Source: DASWJZ01 sp963761005 | GTDB taxonomy: Bacteria > Pseudomonadota > Alphaproteobacteria > Rhizobiales > Afifellaceae | Direction: 5' to 3' | Assembly (NCBI GenBank): GCA_963761005.1 | Contig: CAVXFK010000010.1 | Location: 83,309 to 147,308, forward strand | Length of the DNA: 64,000 nucleotides | Shown here: piece after piece, positions 30,610 to 40,109 of the stretch | Layout: every line of letters starts with the position of its first letter | Position numbering within the stretch: position 1 is the stretch's first letter | Notes under the pieces: model-generated | The model's input: the letters and a program-made list of their open reading frames with translations, nothing else | The model's database searches: none | What the model was told of the DNA's origin: nothing | Translations under genes and position numbers: made by a program

Positions 30610-31227
30610 TCAGGACAGCGGGTCGCCGTGGCGCCCGCGCTTCCAGACGCTGAGCGGCTGAATCACCGGCGGCTCGGCATTCGCGCGCGGCCAGGAATCA
30701 ATCGCCCATTTCTCGCCCGTGCTCGTGTCCAAGAGCACGGCCGTCGCATGCGGATATCGTAAGTCGAGGAAGAAGCCGCGCCCCGCGGGCGGCTGAACGG
30801 TGTGGTATTTGAGGAAGCCGTGCTCCGCGAGGAACAGGAGCAGCGTGGTCGTGTTGGTCGCCTCGTCGATGCAATCCATCTGGCCGTCGGCAGCGCGGCC
30901 GAACTGCATGCCCGGCAGATCGTGCGCCGTTCCCACGCGCACTCCGACAATCTGCTCGAAGACCTGGTCAGCACGCGAGACTGCCTGCCGCTCTGCCGCC
31001 GCGTTGGCGGTGCCCGCTGCAAGGCTCGCGGCGATCCGATTGATGTCGTCGTCGTTGAAGTAGACCAGCGAGACGATGCGGCACGTATATCCGTGACAGA
31101 TGTAGACCTTGTGAGCCGTCGGCGGATGTCCATGTCCGCGCGTGTACCAAGCCAATTGCGCGGATGCCGCGTTCGCGGGCCCAATCCAGAGGCACAGGAA
31201 AAGAATGCTTCTCAACATTGCGATCAT
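30610..31227 (-). CDS. Exported hypothetical protein
   Basis: 205 residues, with a signal peptide MLRSILFLCLWIGPANAASA. The mature protein contains HKVYICHGYTCRIVSLVYF with a Cys pair, then DDDINRIAASLAAGTANAAA and DLPGMQFGRAADGQMDCIDE, which could form a compact disulfide-linked domain. The pattern HGYTCRI...GQMDCIDEATNTTTLLL recurs in Rhizobiales exported proteins from memory; function is unknown. A longer reading through 32250 is a chance open frame opposite trmFO. The start is 31227 or 31218. Confidence 0.75.
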   Translation of the reverse strand: MIAMLRSILFLCLWIGPANAASAQLAWYTRGHGHPPTAHKVYICHGYTCRIVSLVYFNDDDINRIAASLAAGTANAAAERQAVSRADQVFEQIVGVRVGTAHDLPGMQFGRAADGQMDCIDEATNTTTLLLFLAEHGFLKYHTVQPPAGRGFFLDLRYPHATAVLLDTSTGEKWAIDSWPRANAEPPVIQPLSVWKRGRHGDPLS

Positions 31228-31352
31228 GCTACCGCGACGGACATTAACGTTTCGTCGACCATAAGGGGCATGGCGCAGGCTGACGAGGCGGAGGGCGTGG
31301 CTTTTCGGCCTCACCCTTGCCGTTTCTGACCGGATCGTCGCATATCGCCCGC

Positions 31353-32766
31353 ATGAAAGAGCGCCCGAAACAGGTCCACGTGATCGGTGGCGGCCTCGCC
31401 GGCTCGGAGGCCGCGTGGCAGCTCGCTGAAGCCGGAATTTCCGTCGTGCTGCACGAGATGCGGCCGGCGATGATGACGCCGGCGCACAAGACCGGCGGCC
31501 TTGCCGAGCTCGTGTGCTCGAACTCCTTCCGCTCCGACGATGTCGAGACCAATGCCGTCGGGCTGTTGCACGCCGAGATGCGCCGCGCCGGCTCACTGGT
31601 GATGGCGATGGGCGACCGGCACAAGCTTCCTGCCGGCGGTGCGCTCGCGGTCGACCGCGACGGCTTCTCCGAGAGCGTGACGGCCGCGCTTGGCGCGCAT
31701 CCGCTGGTTCGCATTGAGCAAGGCGAGGTCGCGGCGCTGCCGCCGCCGGAACTGGGGACTCGCGATCGTCGCGACCGGCCCCCTCACCTCCTCGTCCCTC
31801 GCCGCATCGATTCAGGAAGCAACTGGTCTCGACCGCCTCGCCTTCTTCGATGCGATCGCGCCGATCGTCTACCGCGAGACGATCGACATGGACGTCGCCT
31901 GGTTCCAGTCGCGCTACGACAAGGCCGGACCCGGCGGCACCGGCGCCGACTACATCAACTGCCCGCTCGATCGCGACCAGTACCTCGCCTTCGTCGACGG
32001 TCTCGTCACCTCCGAGAAGGCCGAGTTCCGCGAGTGGGAGAAGGACACGCCCTATTTCGACGGCTGCCTGCCGATCGAAGTGATGGCGGAGCGCGGCGTC
32101 GAGACGCTCAGGCACGGGCCGATGAAGCCGATGGGCCTCACCAACCGCCACAAGCCGCAAGAAAAACCCTATGCGGTCGTGCAGCTTCGACAGGACAACG
32201 CAATCGGCTCGCTCTTCAACATGGTCGGCTTCCAGACCAAGATGAAGCACGGCGAGCAGGTGCGCCTTTTCCGCACGATCCCCGGCCTAGAGAACGCAGA
32301 GTTCGCGCGGCTCGGCGGGCTGCATCGCAACACCTTCCTGAATTCGCCGCTCCTTCTCGACGAGACGCTTCGGCTCAAAGCTAGGCCGCACATCCGCTTC
32401 GCCGGGCAGATCACCGGCTGCGAGGGCTACGTGGAGTCCGCCGCGATGGGCCTGATAGCGGCGCGCTTCGCGGCGGCCGAAGCGCTTGGCCACGCGCCCG
32501 TCGCGCCGCCCGTCACGACGGCGCACGGCGCGATCCTCGGCCACGTCACGGGAAGACTCGCCCTGCCCGGCGAAACGACGCGCGACTTCCAGCCGATGAA
32601 CGTGAATTTTGGCCTTTTCCCGCCGATCGATCAGCCGGTCAGAGACGAGGCCGGCAACCGCTTGCGCGGCACCGCGAAGACAATCGCCCGCAAACGCGCA
32701 CTGTCGCGCCGCGCGCAGCGCGACTTCGAGTTATGGCTCGGCACGACGAAACGGCTTGCCGCCTGA
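31353..32766 (+). CDS. trmFO: tRNA (uracil-5-)-methyltransferase TrmFO (folate/FAD-dependent), frameshifted near 31752
   Basis: Makes m5U54 in the tRNA T-loop using methylene-THF and FADH2. The first frame has the FAD-binding Rossmann start VHVIGGGLAGSEAAWQLAEA, then MRPAMMTPAHKTGGLAELVC and SNSFRSDD. Near residue 133 the frame breaks; the next resumes WGLAIVATGPLTSSSLA and includes YINCPLDRDQY, QLRQDNAIGSLFNMVGFQTK and HRNTFLNSP. Deleting one A (GGAACTGG to GGACTGG at 31751-31752) gives a continuous 470-residue protein of normal length, so a consensus error is likely. It converges on the DUF4153 gene with no gap. Confidence 0.92.
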
Positions 32767-34566
32767 TCAGTCCGTCCAGTCGGCCCGCCGCAGGAAGAGA
32801 TCGACGCGGCCCGAGTTGACGGTGAACTCGCTTGCGCTGCTCCGCCCGCCGACGCCATCGAACAGCATTCCGATCGCTTTGCCGTTGATCTTAAGCTCGA
32901 TGAAGAGCGGCGGCTGTACAGCCTTCTCGTCTTTCCTGATCGCCGCGACTCGTTCGTCGATCGCCGGGCGAAGCGCATCGGCCGTGACGACGACGCGCGT
33001 GCTGCCTTCGGCGATGGTGAGCGCCGCGGAAGTCTCTTCAATGAGAAGTGCGGGATCGCCGATCGAGCGGCTCGCGCCGGAGCCCCAAAAGAGCGCGGGC
33101 ACGACGACGTCGTATCCGTCGAAGGCGACCGCGCCCGACTGGCCCGGCGCGATCCAGAATGTGCCGCTCGTATCGACCGGCTGAGGCAACTCGGCGACGT
33201 TGAGGGCCTTCGCGACGCGCGTGCCGTAGCGATCCTGGTTGTCGACGTCGGAAAGCGCGGTCGCAAACGGGTTGTCACTTCGGCCCTCGAAGAGCGGTCT
33301 GAGACGCCGGATCTGCCCGAGGCGATCGAGGATGTAGACGATCGACTGTGCGTCGGTCGCCGCGGGAAGCTCCCAGGTCGGCTGGTCCTTCAGCCGCCCG
33401 TCCTGAAGCGCGCCGGCGTTACTTAGAATCGTCTTCAGGCGTGCAGTCTGTGACGCGGCCGAAGCCTCGATCATCCCCCACGGTCCGAAGCTTGCGAGGA
33501 GCAGGCAAAGCCCGCCGAGCACCGGGATGACGCGGATGTCGCGACGAAGCCGCGCGTCGATCTGCGCCATAAGCACAAGCGCGAGGAAGATTGCGAAAAG
33601 CACCAGCAGATAGCGTTCCGGCGTCAGCCCGTATGCGGCGATCCGCTGCCACACCGCGAATGCTAGCAGCGCAAGCGGCACGACGAGGAGAGCAAACCAG
33701 GCCTTCAGAAAGAGCCGTGTGGGCACGCGCGCGATTGCCGCGAGCGGATGCACGACGACCTTCAGGAGCAGCGTCGCCATCCCGAAGCTCAGCACCATCC
33801 AGCCGATCTGGTTGCGCGGGACTTCGCCGGTCAGAGCGATCTTCAGCGCATAGGCGTGCAGGATCAGCGCATAGACGGCGAGCAGCGGAACGGCGACGAA
33901 ATCGGAGATGAGCGGAATGCCCGAATCGAGGATGGCGCTTCGCTCATCGGTGTCACGCTCGGGGAAGCGCTCCGGGATCAGAGAGAGCGCGACAAGCGGC
34001 CCGACAAAGCCGAGCCCGATCGACCACACGTGGCCGTAGAGCGAGCCGGGGACGTCGACGGAGAAGAGATAGTCGAGGCTCGCGAGGATCGCCGAGACGC
34101 CGGCGCAGAAAAGCACGACCGCGACGAAAGCGAGAGCCGCCGCGAAGACCAGCCGCCAGATAAAGTCCCAGAACCCCGCATTCGAGCGCGCATAGGGCGC
34201 AAGCGGAACGGCAATCGCCAACGCCATCAAAAGGGCCGGCGGCGCAACGCCGAGCGGCTGCCAGAACCACATCGCCAGCGCGACAACAACTGCGGCAATC
34301 GCCGAAGCCGCGTGGCGCGTCCGCGGCGGAACGCCGGCTCGCTCCCCGTAGAGCACGATCGCCGCGGAGATCGCCGCGGCGCCGCCGCAAAGCGCGAACA
34401 CGCGAAGGAAGACGTCGCCGTCGATCAGATAGAGGTCGGCGATGTCGAGATTGACTAGGAACACGAAAACCGCGAGCGCGGCGAGCGAAACCGGAAAACG
34501 GCCAATCCCGACCAGAACCGCCGCGCGCCATCCCCAAAGGCGCTCGATCCAGGCTCGCACTGGCAT
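32767..34566 (-). CDS. DUF4153-type polytopic membrane protein
   Basis: 599 residues. About a dozen hydrophobic segments occupy the first 390 residues (FPVSLAALAVFVFLVNL, LLMALAIAVPLAPYARS, WRLVFAAALAFVAVVLFC, LVVPLALLAFAVW), followed by a soluble C-terminal domain of about 200 residues ending FTVNSGRVDLFLRRADW. This matches the DUF4153/DUF4173 layout; function is unknown. The start at 34566 has a GGAGGGG ribosome site that overlaps the stop of the squalene/phytoene synthase-like gene, so the two are co-transcribed. Confidence 0.8.
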   Translation of the reverse strand: MPVRAWIERLWGWRAAVLVGIGRFPVSLAALAVFVFLVNLDIADLYLIDGDVFLRVFALCGGAAAISAAIVLYGERAGVPPRTRHAASAIAAVVVALAMWFWQPLGVAPPALLMALAIAVPLAPYARSNAGFWDFIWRLVFAAALAFVAVVLFCAGVSAILASLDYLFSVDVPGSLYGHVWSIGLGFVGPLVALSLIPERFPERDTDERSAILDSGIPLISDFVAVPLLAVYALILHAYALKIALTGEVPRNQIGWMVLSFGMATLLLKVVVHPLAAIARVPTRLFLKAWFALLVVPLALLAFAVWQRIAAYGLTPERYLLVLFAIFLALVLMAQIDARLRRDIRVIPVLGGLCLLLASFGPWGMIEASAASQTARLKTILSNAGALQDGRLKDQPTWELPAATDAQSIVYILDRLGQIRRLRPLFEGRSDNPFATALSDVDNQDRYGTRVAKALNVAELPQPVDTSGTFWIAPGQSGAVAFDGYDVVVPALFWGSGASRSIGDPALLIEETSAALTIAEGSTRVVVTADALRPAIDERVAAIRKDEKAVQPPLFIELKINGKAIGMLFDGVGGRSSASEFTVNSGRVDLFLRRADWTD

Positions 34567-34567
34567 C

Positions 34568-35434
34568 CTAGCCCCTCCCAAGGCCGGTGAGATGCGCAAG
34601 CCCGATGCGCAATAGACCTTCGAGGTCCGAGACGCTCGCGTGGCGCTCCGCGATTGCCGGGCCAAGCCGCTCAATCCGCGCCAAGAGTGGCGGCACTGCG
34701 GCAAGCGGCAAGAACGCCGGTCGGATCGGCCGGTCAAGCTCCGCGACCAGCGCTCTTGCGTGCGCGAGGTGTCCGCGCGCGGCTTCCGTCAGTCGCGCGA
34801 CTGCGTCGGGAAGCGCGCCTGGCGGGGTTGAAGCAAAGATCTCCGTCGCTGCAAGGCCGGACTGAGCAAGGACATCTTCGGGTAGGATTGTGCGGCCGCG
34901 CGCCCGCTCCGGCGCGAACGTCGCGAGTCCGCGGGCAATGCCGTAGGCGACGCCGGCGTGGCCGGCGGCATCCGCCGTGTCGGTGCCGGCTGCGCCGAGG
35001 ACGATCGCCGCCATCTGGAAGAGCGCGGATTCCGTCTCACCCATTCGGCCTTCGAGATCGGTCAGCGTCGCCGGCGGATCGGAATAGAGGTCGGCGCTGC
35101 GCGCCTCGATCAGCGCCTCGAACGCGGCAAGCGGCAATGCGTGCCGGACGATAGCGCCGGCCGCCGCGCGAAGCGCCGGCGTCTCGCCCGCCCCGTCCCG
35201 CCTGACCGCCTCGGCAAGCGCTTCGCTCCACCATTTCAGCCTGATCGCGCCGAGGGTCGGCTCGCGCACCTGGTTCGGCACGCGCGCGATCTCGGCCGCG
35301 AAGCCATAGATCGCGAGGAGCGCGTCGCGTGCTTCCCGTGGCGCGAAGAGCGCCGCGTAGTAACGCGGCAGATCGTGCGCCCGCACGAGCGCCGTGACAT
35401 AGGCGACGTCGTCGGCTGAAGCGTCGTTGGCCAT
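34568..35434 (-). CDS. Squalene/phytoene synthase-family protein (NDUFAF6-like)
   Basis: 288 residues of the isoprenoid synthase fold: DLPRYYAALFAPREARDALLAIYGFAAEI, then IRLKWWSEALAEAV and RGRTILPEDVLAQSG. Authentic squalene/phytoene synthases carry two DXXXD motifs. Here the expected positions read differently (YSDPPATLTDLEG only), so catalytic prenyl condensation is doubtful. It is closer to the non-catalytic NDUFAF6-like branch. The context (Mth938-like gene, then secF-secD) matches alphaproteobacterial loci from which mitochondrial complex I assembly factors have been traced. It is co-transcribed with the downstream membrane protein gene. Confidence 0.75.
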   Translation of the reverse strand: MANDASADDVAYVTALVRAHDLPRYYAALFAPREARDALLAIYGFAAEIARVPNQVREPTLGAIRLKWWSEALAEAVRRDGAGETPALRAAAGAIVRHALPLAAFEALIEARSADLYSDPPATLTDLEGRMGETESALFQMAAIVLGAAGTDTADAAGHAGVAYGIARGLATFAPERARGRTILPEDVLAQSGLAATEIFASTPPGALPDAVARLTEAARGHLAHARALVAELDRPIRPAFLPLAAVPPLLARIERLGPAIAERHASVSDLEGLLRIGLAHLTGLGRG

Positions 35435-35456
35435 CGGGCACGCCGCTCGATGGCCT

Positions 35457-35606
35457 TAACCTCCCCCTCGAGGGGAGGTCGAAGTTCGCAAAGCGAAGCG
35501 GAGCGAGCTTCGGGAGGAGGGCAGAAGTCGGGGCGTCTCTCCCCCCACCCGAAATCTGCCGCGCCGATGGCTTGCAGATTTCGACCTCCCCTCAACGGGG
35601 AGGTTA
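35457..35606. repeat. Rhizobial-type inverted repeat element
   Basis: The outer arms are inverted copies: TTAACCTCCCC...GGGGAGGTCGAA at the left and TTCGACCTCCCC...GGGGAGGTTAC at the right. Each arm is itself a small palindrome. The element fills the gap between the isoprenoid-synthase-like and Mth938-like genes. Confidence 0.7.
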
Positions 35607-35631
35607 CGCTCGGCCCTGTCGTCTGTTCGGT

Positions 35632-36039
35632 TCACCGAGTGCTCTCCACGGCGATCAGCGCCGCAGCGACGGCGCGCTCCTCCGAGAGGAGCACGTTGTA
35701 GGTCCGGACCGCCGCGCCGGTCGACATCAGCTCCGGGAAGAGCCCGGCCGCTTCGAGCGCCTCGCGCGTCGCGCGGGGAAGCGGCGTCATCGCCGCGCCC
35801 GTTCCGATGAGGAGAATGTCGATTGCCGCCGCCTCGGCGATCAGCCGGCTGAGCGCCTCGGCCGTGATCTCGGAGGCGTCTTTAACCGGCCACGCCTCGA
35901 TTCCGTTCGGCAGCGCCAGGATAGAGCCGCGGTGCGACATGTCGGCGAAGCGGAAGCCGCCGTTGCCGTAGGCCTCGATCGGCGCGCGGCCCGGAAAGCG
36001 GGCCGGCTCCATCAGGAAGCCGCCGCCGCTCTCCGACAT
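35632..36039 (-). CDS. Mth938-like domain protein (NDUFAF3/AAMDC-type)
   Basis: 135 residues: APIEAYGNGGFRFADMSHRGSILALPNGIEAWPV, then IDILLIGTGAAMTPLPRATREALEAAGL and AVRTYNVLLSEERAVAAALIAV. These are the conserved blocks of the Mth938/DUF498 family, which includes the mitochondrial complex I assembly factor NDUFAF3. The start at 36039 abuts the secF stop by one base, so it is in the Sec operon. Its biochemical activity in bacteria is unknown. Confidence 0.85.
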   Translation of the reverse strand: MSESGGGFLMEPARFPGRAPIEAYGNGGFRFADMSHRGSILALPNGIEAWPVKDASEITAEALSRLIAEAAAIDILLIGTGAAMTPLPRATREALEAAGLFPELMSTGAAVRTYNVLLSEERAVAAALIAVESTR

Positions 36040-36040
36040 G

Positions 36041-36985
36041 TCAGGCCTTGGCGGCGCCGGCGGGCTTGGAGGCGCTCGCGCCGGATTCTATGCGCGGTCG
36101 CAGGTTGAAGTAGATCAGAATCGGGCCGCCGATGAAGATCGAGGACGCGGTGGCGATGAAGACGCCCCAAAGCATCGCTGCCGTGAAGGAGCGGATCACC
36201 TCGCCACCGAAGAAGAAGAGCGCGAAAAGCGCGAGCAGCGTCGTCAGCGACGTCATGATCGTGCGCGCCAGCGTCTGGTTGGTCGCAAGGTCGATCAGGT
36301 CGCCGAGCGGCATCTGCTTGTAGCGGCGCAGCAGCTCGCGAATGCGATCGAAGATGACGACGGTGTCGTTCAGCGAATAGCCAAGGATGGTCAGGATCGC
36401 GGCGATCGAAGAGAGGTTGAAGTCGATCTGCGTCGCCGCGAAGAAGCCGATCGTCAGGATCGCGTCATGCACCAGCGTGGCGACGGCGCCGACGGCGAAC
36501 TGCCACTCGAAGCGGAACCAGATGTAGACCATGATGCCAATGATGGTGAACACGGTCGCGATGAGACCTGTTCGCGCCAGTTCGCCCGAGACACGCGGGC
36601 CGACCACCTCGACGCGGCGGTATTCGTAGTCGCTCGAGCCGAGCGTGGACTGCACTTTCTGGACCACGGCCTCCTGCGCCGCGTCGCCGCCAGGCTGCAT
36701 CGCGACGCGGATCAGGACGTCGGTCGGCTCGCCAATTCCCTGCACCTCGACGTCGCCGAGATTGAGCGATGTGACGGAAGAACGAATCTGCGCAAGCTCG
36801 GCTGGCCCTCCCTTGTGGCGCACCTCGATCATCGTCCCGCCCTTGAAGTCGATGCCTTCGTTGAGCCCGACCGTGAAGAACAGCACGATGGACAAGACGA
36901 CGAGGACAAGCGAGATCGGCGTGCGGATACGCGCAAGCCGCATGAAGGGGATTTTCGTGCCGTCGGGGACGATGCGGAGGGGCAT
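36041..36985 (-). CDS. secF: Protein translocase subunit SecF
   Basis: 314 residues, six membrane segments: RIRTPISLVLVVLSIVLFFTV, the periplasmic loop beginning LNEGIDFKGGTMIEVRHKGG, then GLIATVFTIIGIMVYIWF, the conserved SLNDTVVIFDRIRELLRRY, TLARTIMTSLTTLLALFALF and GVFIATASSIFIGGPILIYF. With SecD it uses proton motive force to help pull exported proteins through SecYEG. The ATG at 36985 gives MPLRIVPDGTKIPFM. It lies eight bases after secD. Confidence 0.95.
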   Translation of the reverse strand: MPLRIVPDGTKIPFMRLARIRTPISLVLVVLSIVLFFTVGLNEGIDFKGGTMIEVRHKGGPAELAQIRSSVTSLNLGDVEVQGIGEPTDVLIRVAMQPGGDAAQEAVVQKVQSTLGSSDYEYRRVEVVGPRVSGELARTGLIATVFTIIGIMVYIWFRFEWQFAVGAVATLVHDAILTIGFFAATQIDFNLSSIAAILTILGYSLNDTVVIFDRIRELLRRYKQMPLGDLIDLATNQTLARTIMTSLTTLLALFALFFFGGEVIRSFTAAMLWGVFIATASSIFIGGPILIYFNLRPRIESGASASKPAGAAKA

Positions 36986-36993
36986 GGCGGGGC

Positions 36994-38589
36994 CTAAAGC
37001 GGAACGGTCTTCGGGCGCGCATAGCGCACCCACGTCGCGACGATCAGCCGCGTCATCAGATAGGCGGTGAAGAGCGTGCAGATAATGCCGATGGCGAAGG
37101 CCACGGCGAAGCCGCGGATCGGCCCGGCGCCGAGCGCAAACAATGCGAGCGCGGCGATGAGCGCAGTCAAGTGCGAGTCGATGATCGTCGCGAAGGCACG
37201 CGAGAAGCCGGACTCGAACGAGGCGATGGTGGAGCGCCCGAGATGGTGCTCCTCGCGCATGCGCTCATAGATCAGCACGTTGGCATCGACCGCCATGCCC
37301 ATGGTCAAGACGATGCCGGCGATGCCGGGAAGCGTCAGCGTGGCGCCCGAGGCGGTGATGAATCCGAACATCAGGAAGGTGTTCACGATCATGGCGATAT
37401 CGGCGAACACGCCGAGAATGCCGTAGCAGACGGCCATAAAGAAGACGACCGCCGCAAGGCCGACGACCGCGGCGATCTCGCCTGCGCGGATCGAATCCTG
37501 CCCGAGGCTCGGGCCGACCGTGCGCTCTTCCACGATCGTGAGGTCGGCGGGAAGCGCACCGGCGCGCAGCAGCACCGCAAGGTTCTGCGCGCTCTCCACC
37601 GTGAAATTGCCTTCGATCAGGCCGGAGCCGCCGAGGATGGCGTCGCGAATGACCGGCGCCGTAATGTACTTACCGTCGAGCACGACGGCGAAGCGGCGGC
37701 CGACATTCTGCTGCGTTACGTCGGCGAAGATGCGCGCGCCGCGTGTGTTGAAACGGAAGGTGACGATCGGCTGCCCGGTCTGCTGATGGAACGAGGGCTG
37801 CGCGTCGGCAAGGTCGTCGCCGGACAGGAGCGCGCGCGATTCGACCATCATCGGCGGCTCACCGGCCGTCGCCGCTTCCACCTTCTCGCAGCCGGGCGGC
37901 GGTGTCACGCCGTCGCTCGAAGCCTGGCTGCATTCCATGTGGAAGGTCATGCGCGCGGTCTGTCCGAGAATCTGCTTGAGCTGCTTGGTGTCCTGCAGCC
38001 CCGGCACCTCGACGAGAATGCGGTCGCTCCCCTGCGCCTGAATGGAAGGCTCGGTGGTGCCGAGCGCGTTGAGACGCCGGTCGAGCACCTGCACGCTCTG
38101 CGTGACCGCCGAGCGCATGCGCTGCTCGATGCCGGCGTCGGTGAGCGCGGCGGTGATCCGGTCGCCATTTTGCGAGACCGAGACCTCGCGGAGCGCGCCC
38201 TGCCCGAAGAGGCCCGACTGGACTGGCGCTGCGAGCGGCTGAAGCGCGGCGACCGCCTTCTCCGCGTCGGCGGAATCGCGCAGTGTGAACGACACATTCT
38301 GGCCACGCGCGTCGAGCCCGCGGTATCCGATCCGCTGCTCGCGCAGCGCCTGCCGGACGTCGTCCTCAAGCGTCTTCACGCGATCCTTGACCAGGCTGTC
38401 GCGGTTCACTTCGAGGAGCAGATGCGCCCCGCCGCGCAGGTCGAGGCCAAGCACGATCTGTCGCTTCGGCAGGAAGTTCGGCCAGGACGCCACCGTCTCG
38501 GCGGAGAAGAAGTTCGGGATCGTGGCGACGATGCCTGCCAACGCCACGAACAGGATGAGCGCTATCTTCCAGCGCTGGAAATAGAGCAT
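36994..38589 (-). CDS. secD: Protein translocase subunit SecD
   Basis: 531 residues: N-terminal TM (RWKIALILFVALAGIVATIP), P1 periplasmic region with LGLDLRGGAHLLLEVNRDSL, then RILVEVPGLQDTKQLKQILG and FTVESAQNLAVLLRAGALPADL. The five-helix membrane domain includes LPGIAGIVLTMGMAVDANVLIYERMREE. SecD and SecF form the accessory motor of the Sec translocon. It is followed by secF after eight bases and preceded by yajC by 36 bases. Confidence 0.96.
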   Translation of the reverse strand: MLYFQRWKIALILFVALAGIVATIPNFFSAETVASWPNFLPKRQIVLGLDLRGGAHLLLEVNRDSLVKDRVKTLEDDVRQALREQRIGYRGLDARGQNVSFTLRDSADAEKAVAALQPLAAPVQSGLFGQGALREVSVSQNGDRITAALTDAGIEQRMRSAVTQSVQVLDRRLNALGTTEPSIQAQGSDRILVEVPGLQDTKQLKQILGQTARMTFHMECSQASSDGVTPPPGCEKVEAATAGEPPMMVESRALLSGDDLADAQPSFHQQTGQPIVTFRFNTRGARIFADVTQQNVGRRFAVVLDGKYITAPVIRDAILGGSGLIEGNFTVESAQNLAVLLRAGALPADLTIVEERTVGPSLGQDSIRAGEIAAVVGLAAVVFFMAVCYGILGVFADIAMIVNTFLMFGFITASGATLTLPGIAGIVLTMGMAVDANVLIYERMREEHHLGRSTIASFESGFSRAFATIIDSHLTALIAALALFALGAGPIRGFAVAFAIGIICTLFTAYLMTRLIVATWVRYARPKTVPL

Positions 38590-38625
38590 TGCTGTTGGTC
38601 TTTCAGAGCCGCGCCAGTCTCCGCG

Positions 38626-38964
38626 CTAGTTCGTGTTGGAGGCCACCGGCTCGGCTTTCGTCCTGACTTCGGCGATCATGCTGCGCATCGCGCGCACCTT
38701 CACGCCCTCGGCGATCTGCAGCTCGACCTCGTGGTCGTCGACAACCTTCGTCACCTTACCGACGATGCCGCCATTGGTGACCACCGTGTCGCCGCGGCGG
38801 ACCGCCTTCAGCATGTCCTCGCGCCGCTTCTGCGTCTGCCGCTGCGGGCGCAGGATGAGGAAGTACATTATGACGAAAATGAGCGCGAACGGCAGCAGCG
38901 TCGTCATGATGTCGAAGCTGCTGCCGCCGCCAGCAGTCTGTGCAAAGGCCGGAGTGACCCACAT
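38626..38964 (-). CDS. yajC: Preprotein translocase subunit YajC
   Basis: 112 residues. One membrane helix (TLLPFALIFVIMYFLILRPQ) is followed by the cytoplasmic family motif RPQRQTQKRREDMLKAVRRGDTVVTNGGIVGKV. It associates with SecDF and SecYEG. First gene of the yajC-secD-secF-Mth938 operon, divergent from the DUF815 ATPase. Confidence 0.95.
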   Translation of the reverse strand: MWVTPAFAQTAGGGSSFDIMTTLLPFALIFVIMYFLILRPQRQTQKRREDMLKAVRRGDTVVTNGGIVGKVTKVVDDHEVELQIAEGVKVRAMRSMIAEVRTKAEPVASNTN

Positions 38965-39088
38965 GAAGGCCGATCTTCCCTCTAAAGCGGGCCGCGGCCC
39001 TTGAATTGGCGCGGACTATAGTCAGGGGCGGGGCCATTGCAACTCCGCAACCCTCAGCGCGGACGGCCCTTTGCCGCACGGTTTCGGC

Positions 39089-40006
39089 ATGATATCGCGC
39101 CTTTCCGGGAGCCTGGGAGCCCACGTTTTGCAGGAAAGCTTCAACCCGACGCTGGACGTGCTCGAACGGATCGCCGCGGCGCTGGAGCGGCTCGCGCCGA
39201 AGCCGTCCGCCGCGACCGATTTTTCGGCCGCGGAGGCGTTCGTCTGGCACGCCGACCCGCCGCATCTGAAGCCGGTCACGAAGGTCAGCCGCGTCGCGCT
39301 CCCGCTTCTGAAGGGAATCGACCGGTCGCGCGACATCCTGATCGACAACACCAGCCGCTTCGCTTCCGGACTGCCGGCCAACAACGCCCTCCTTTGGGGC
39401 GCGCGCGGCATGGGCAAGAGCTCCCTCGTCAAGGCAGTACACGCCGCCGTCGCCGAGGGGCTGCCGGCTGAGGCCACGCCCCTCAAGCTGATCGAGATCC
39501 ACCGCGAGGATATCGAGACGCTTCCCCTTCTGATGGGGCTCCTCCGCGACAACGGCGAGCGCTTCATCCTCTTCTGCGACGATCTCTCCTTCGACGCCGG
39601 CGACGCCTCCTACAAGTCGCTGAAGGCGGCGCTCGAAGGCGGCATCGAAGGCCGGCCCGACAACGTCGTCTTCTACGCCACCTCGAACCGCCGCCATTTG
39701 ATGCCGCGCGAGATGCTGGAGAACGAGCGCTCCACCGCCATCAACCCGTCCGATGCGGTGCAGGAGAAGGTGTCGCTGTCCGACCGCTTCGGCCTCTGGC
39801 TCGGCTTTCACAACTGCAGTCAGGACGAATACCTCGCCATGGTGGCGGGCTACGTCGATCATTTCGCCATCCCGGCCGAGGCAGAGGAATGGCGCGCCGA
39901 GGCGCTCGAATGGGCGACCACGCGCGGCAGCCGCTCCGGCCGCGTCGCCTGGCAGTTCGTGCAGGACCTCGCCGGCCGAAAGGGCGTCAGGCTGGAGGGA
40001 GCGTGA
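39089..40006 (+). CDS. DUF815 AAA-type ATPase
   Basis: About 305 residues. N-terminal helix LDVLERIAAALERLAP, then a P-loop NTPase: Walker A LLWGARGMGKSSLVKAVH, Walker B FILFCDDLSFDAGD, sensor region DNVVFYATSNRRHLMPREM, and a tail with RSGRVAWQFVQDLAGR. This is the DUF815 family, which is widespread but poorly characterised. A longer reading begins with TTG at 39071; the ATG at 39089 is preferred. It is divergent from yajC, as in many Rhizobiales genomes. Confidence 0.85.
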   Translation: MISRLSGSLGAHVLQESFNPTLDVLERIAAALERLAPKPSAATDFSAAEAFVWHADPPHLKPVTKVSRVALPLLKGIDRSRDILIDNTSRFASGLPANNALLWGARGMGKSSLVKAVHAAVAEGLPAEATPLKLIEIHREDIETLPLLMGLLRDNGERFILFCDDLSFDAGDASYKSLKAALEGGIEGRPDNVVFYATSNRRHLMPREMLENERSTAINPSDAVQEKVSLSDRFGLWLGFHNCSQDEYLAMVAGYVDHFAIPAEAEEWRAEALEWATTRGSRSGRVAWQFVQDLAGRKGVRLEGA

Positions 40007-40109
40007 TGCGCCGAGAGCGGTCCGATTGACTTAGCTCAAGGCGCTGAGGCGGCGGACACTTAGAGCCTGCCCGACCAATTCCCGGTTGTGCGAAAGGGCG
40101 AGGTAGGCG

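Noticed and set aside
30610..32250. A 546-residue minus-strand open frame
   Set aside because: Only the last 205 residues begin with a signal peptide and have protein-like composition. The rest is antisense to trmFO.
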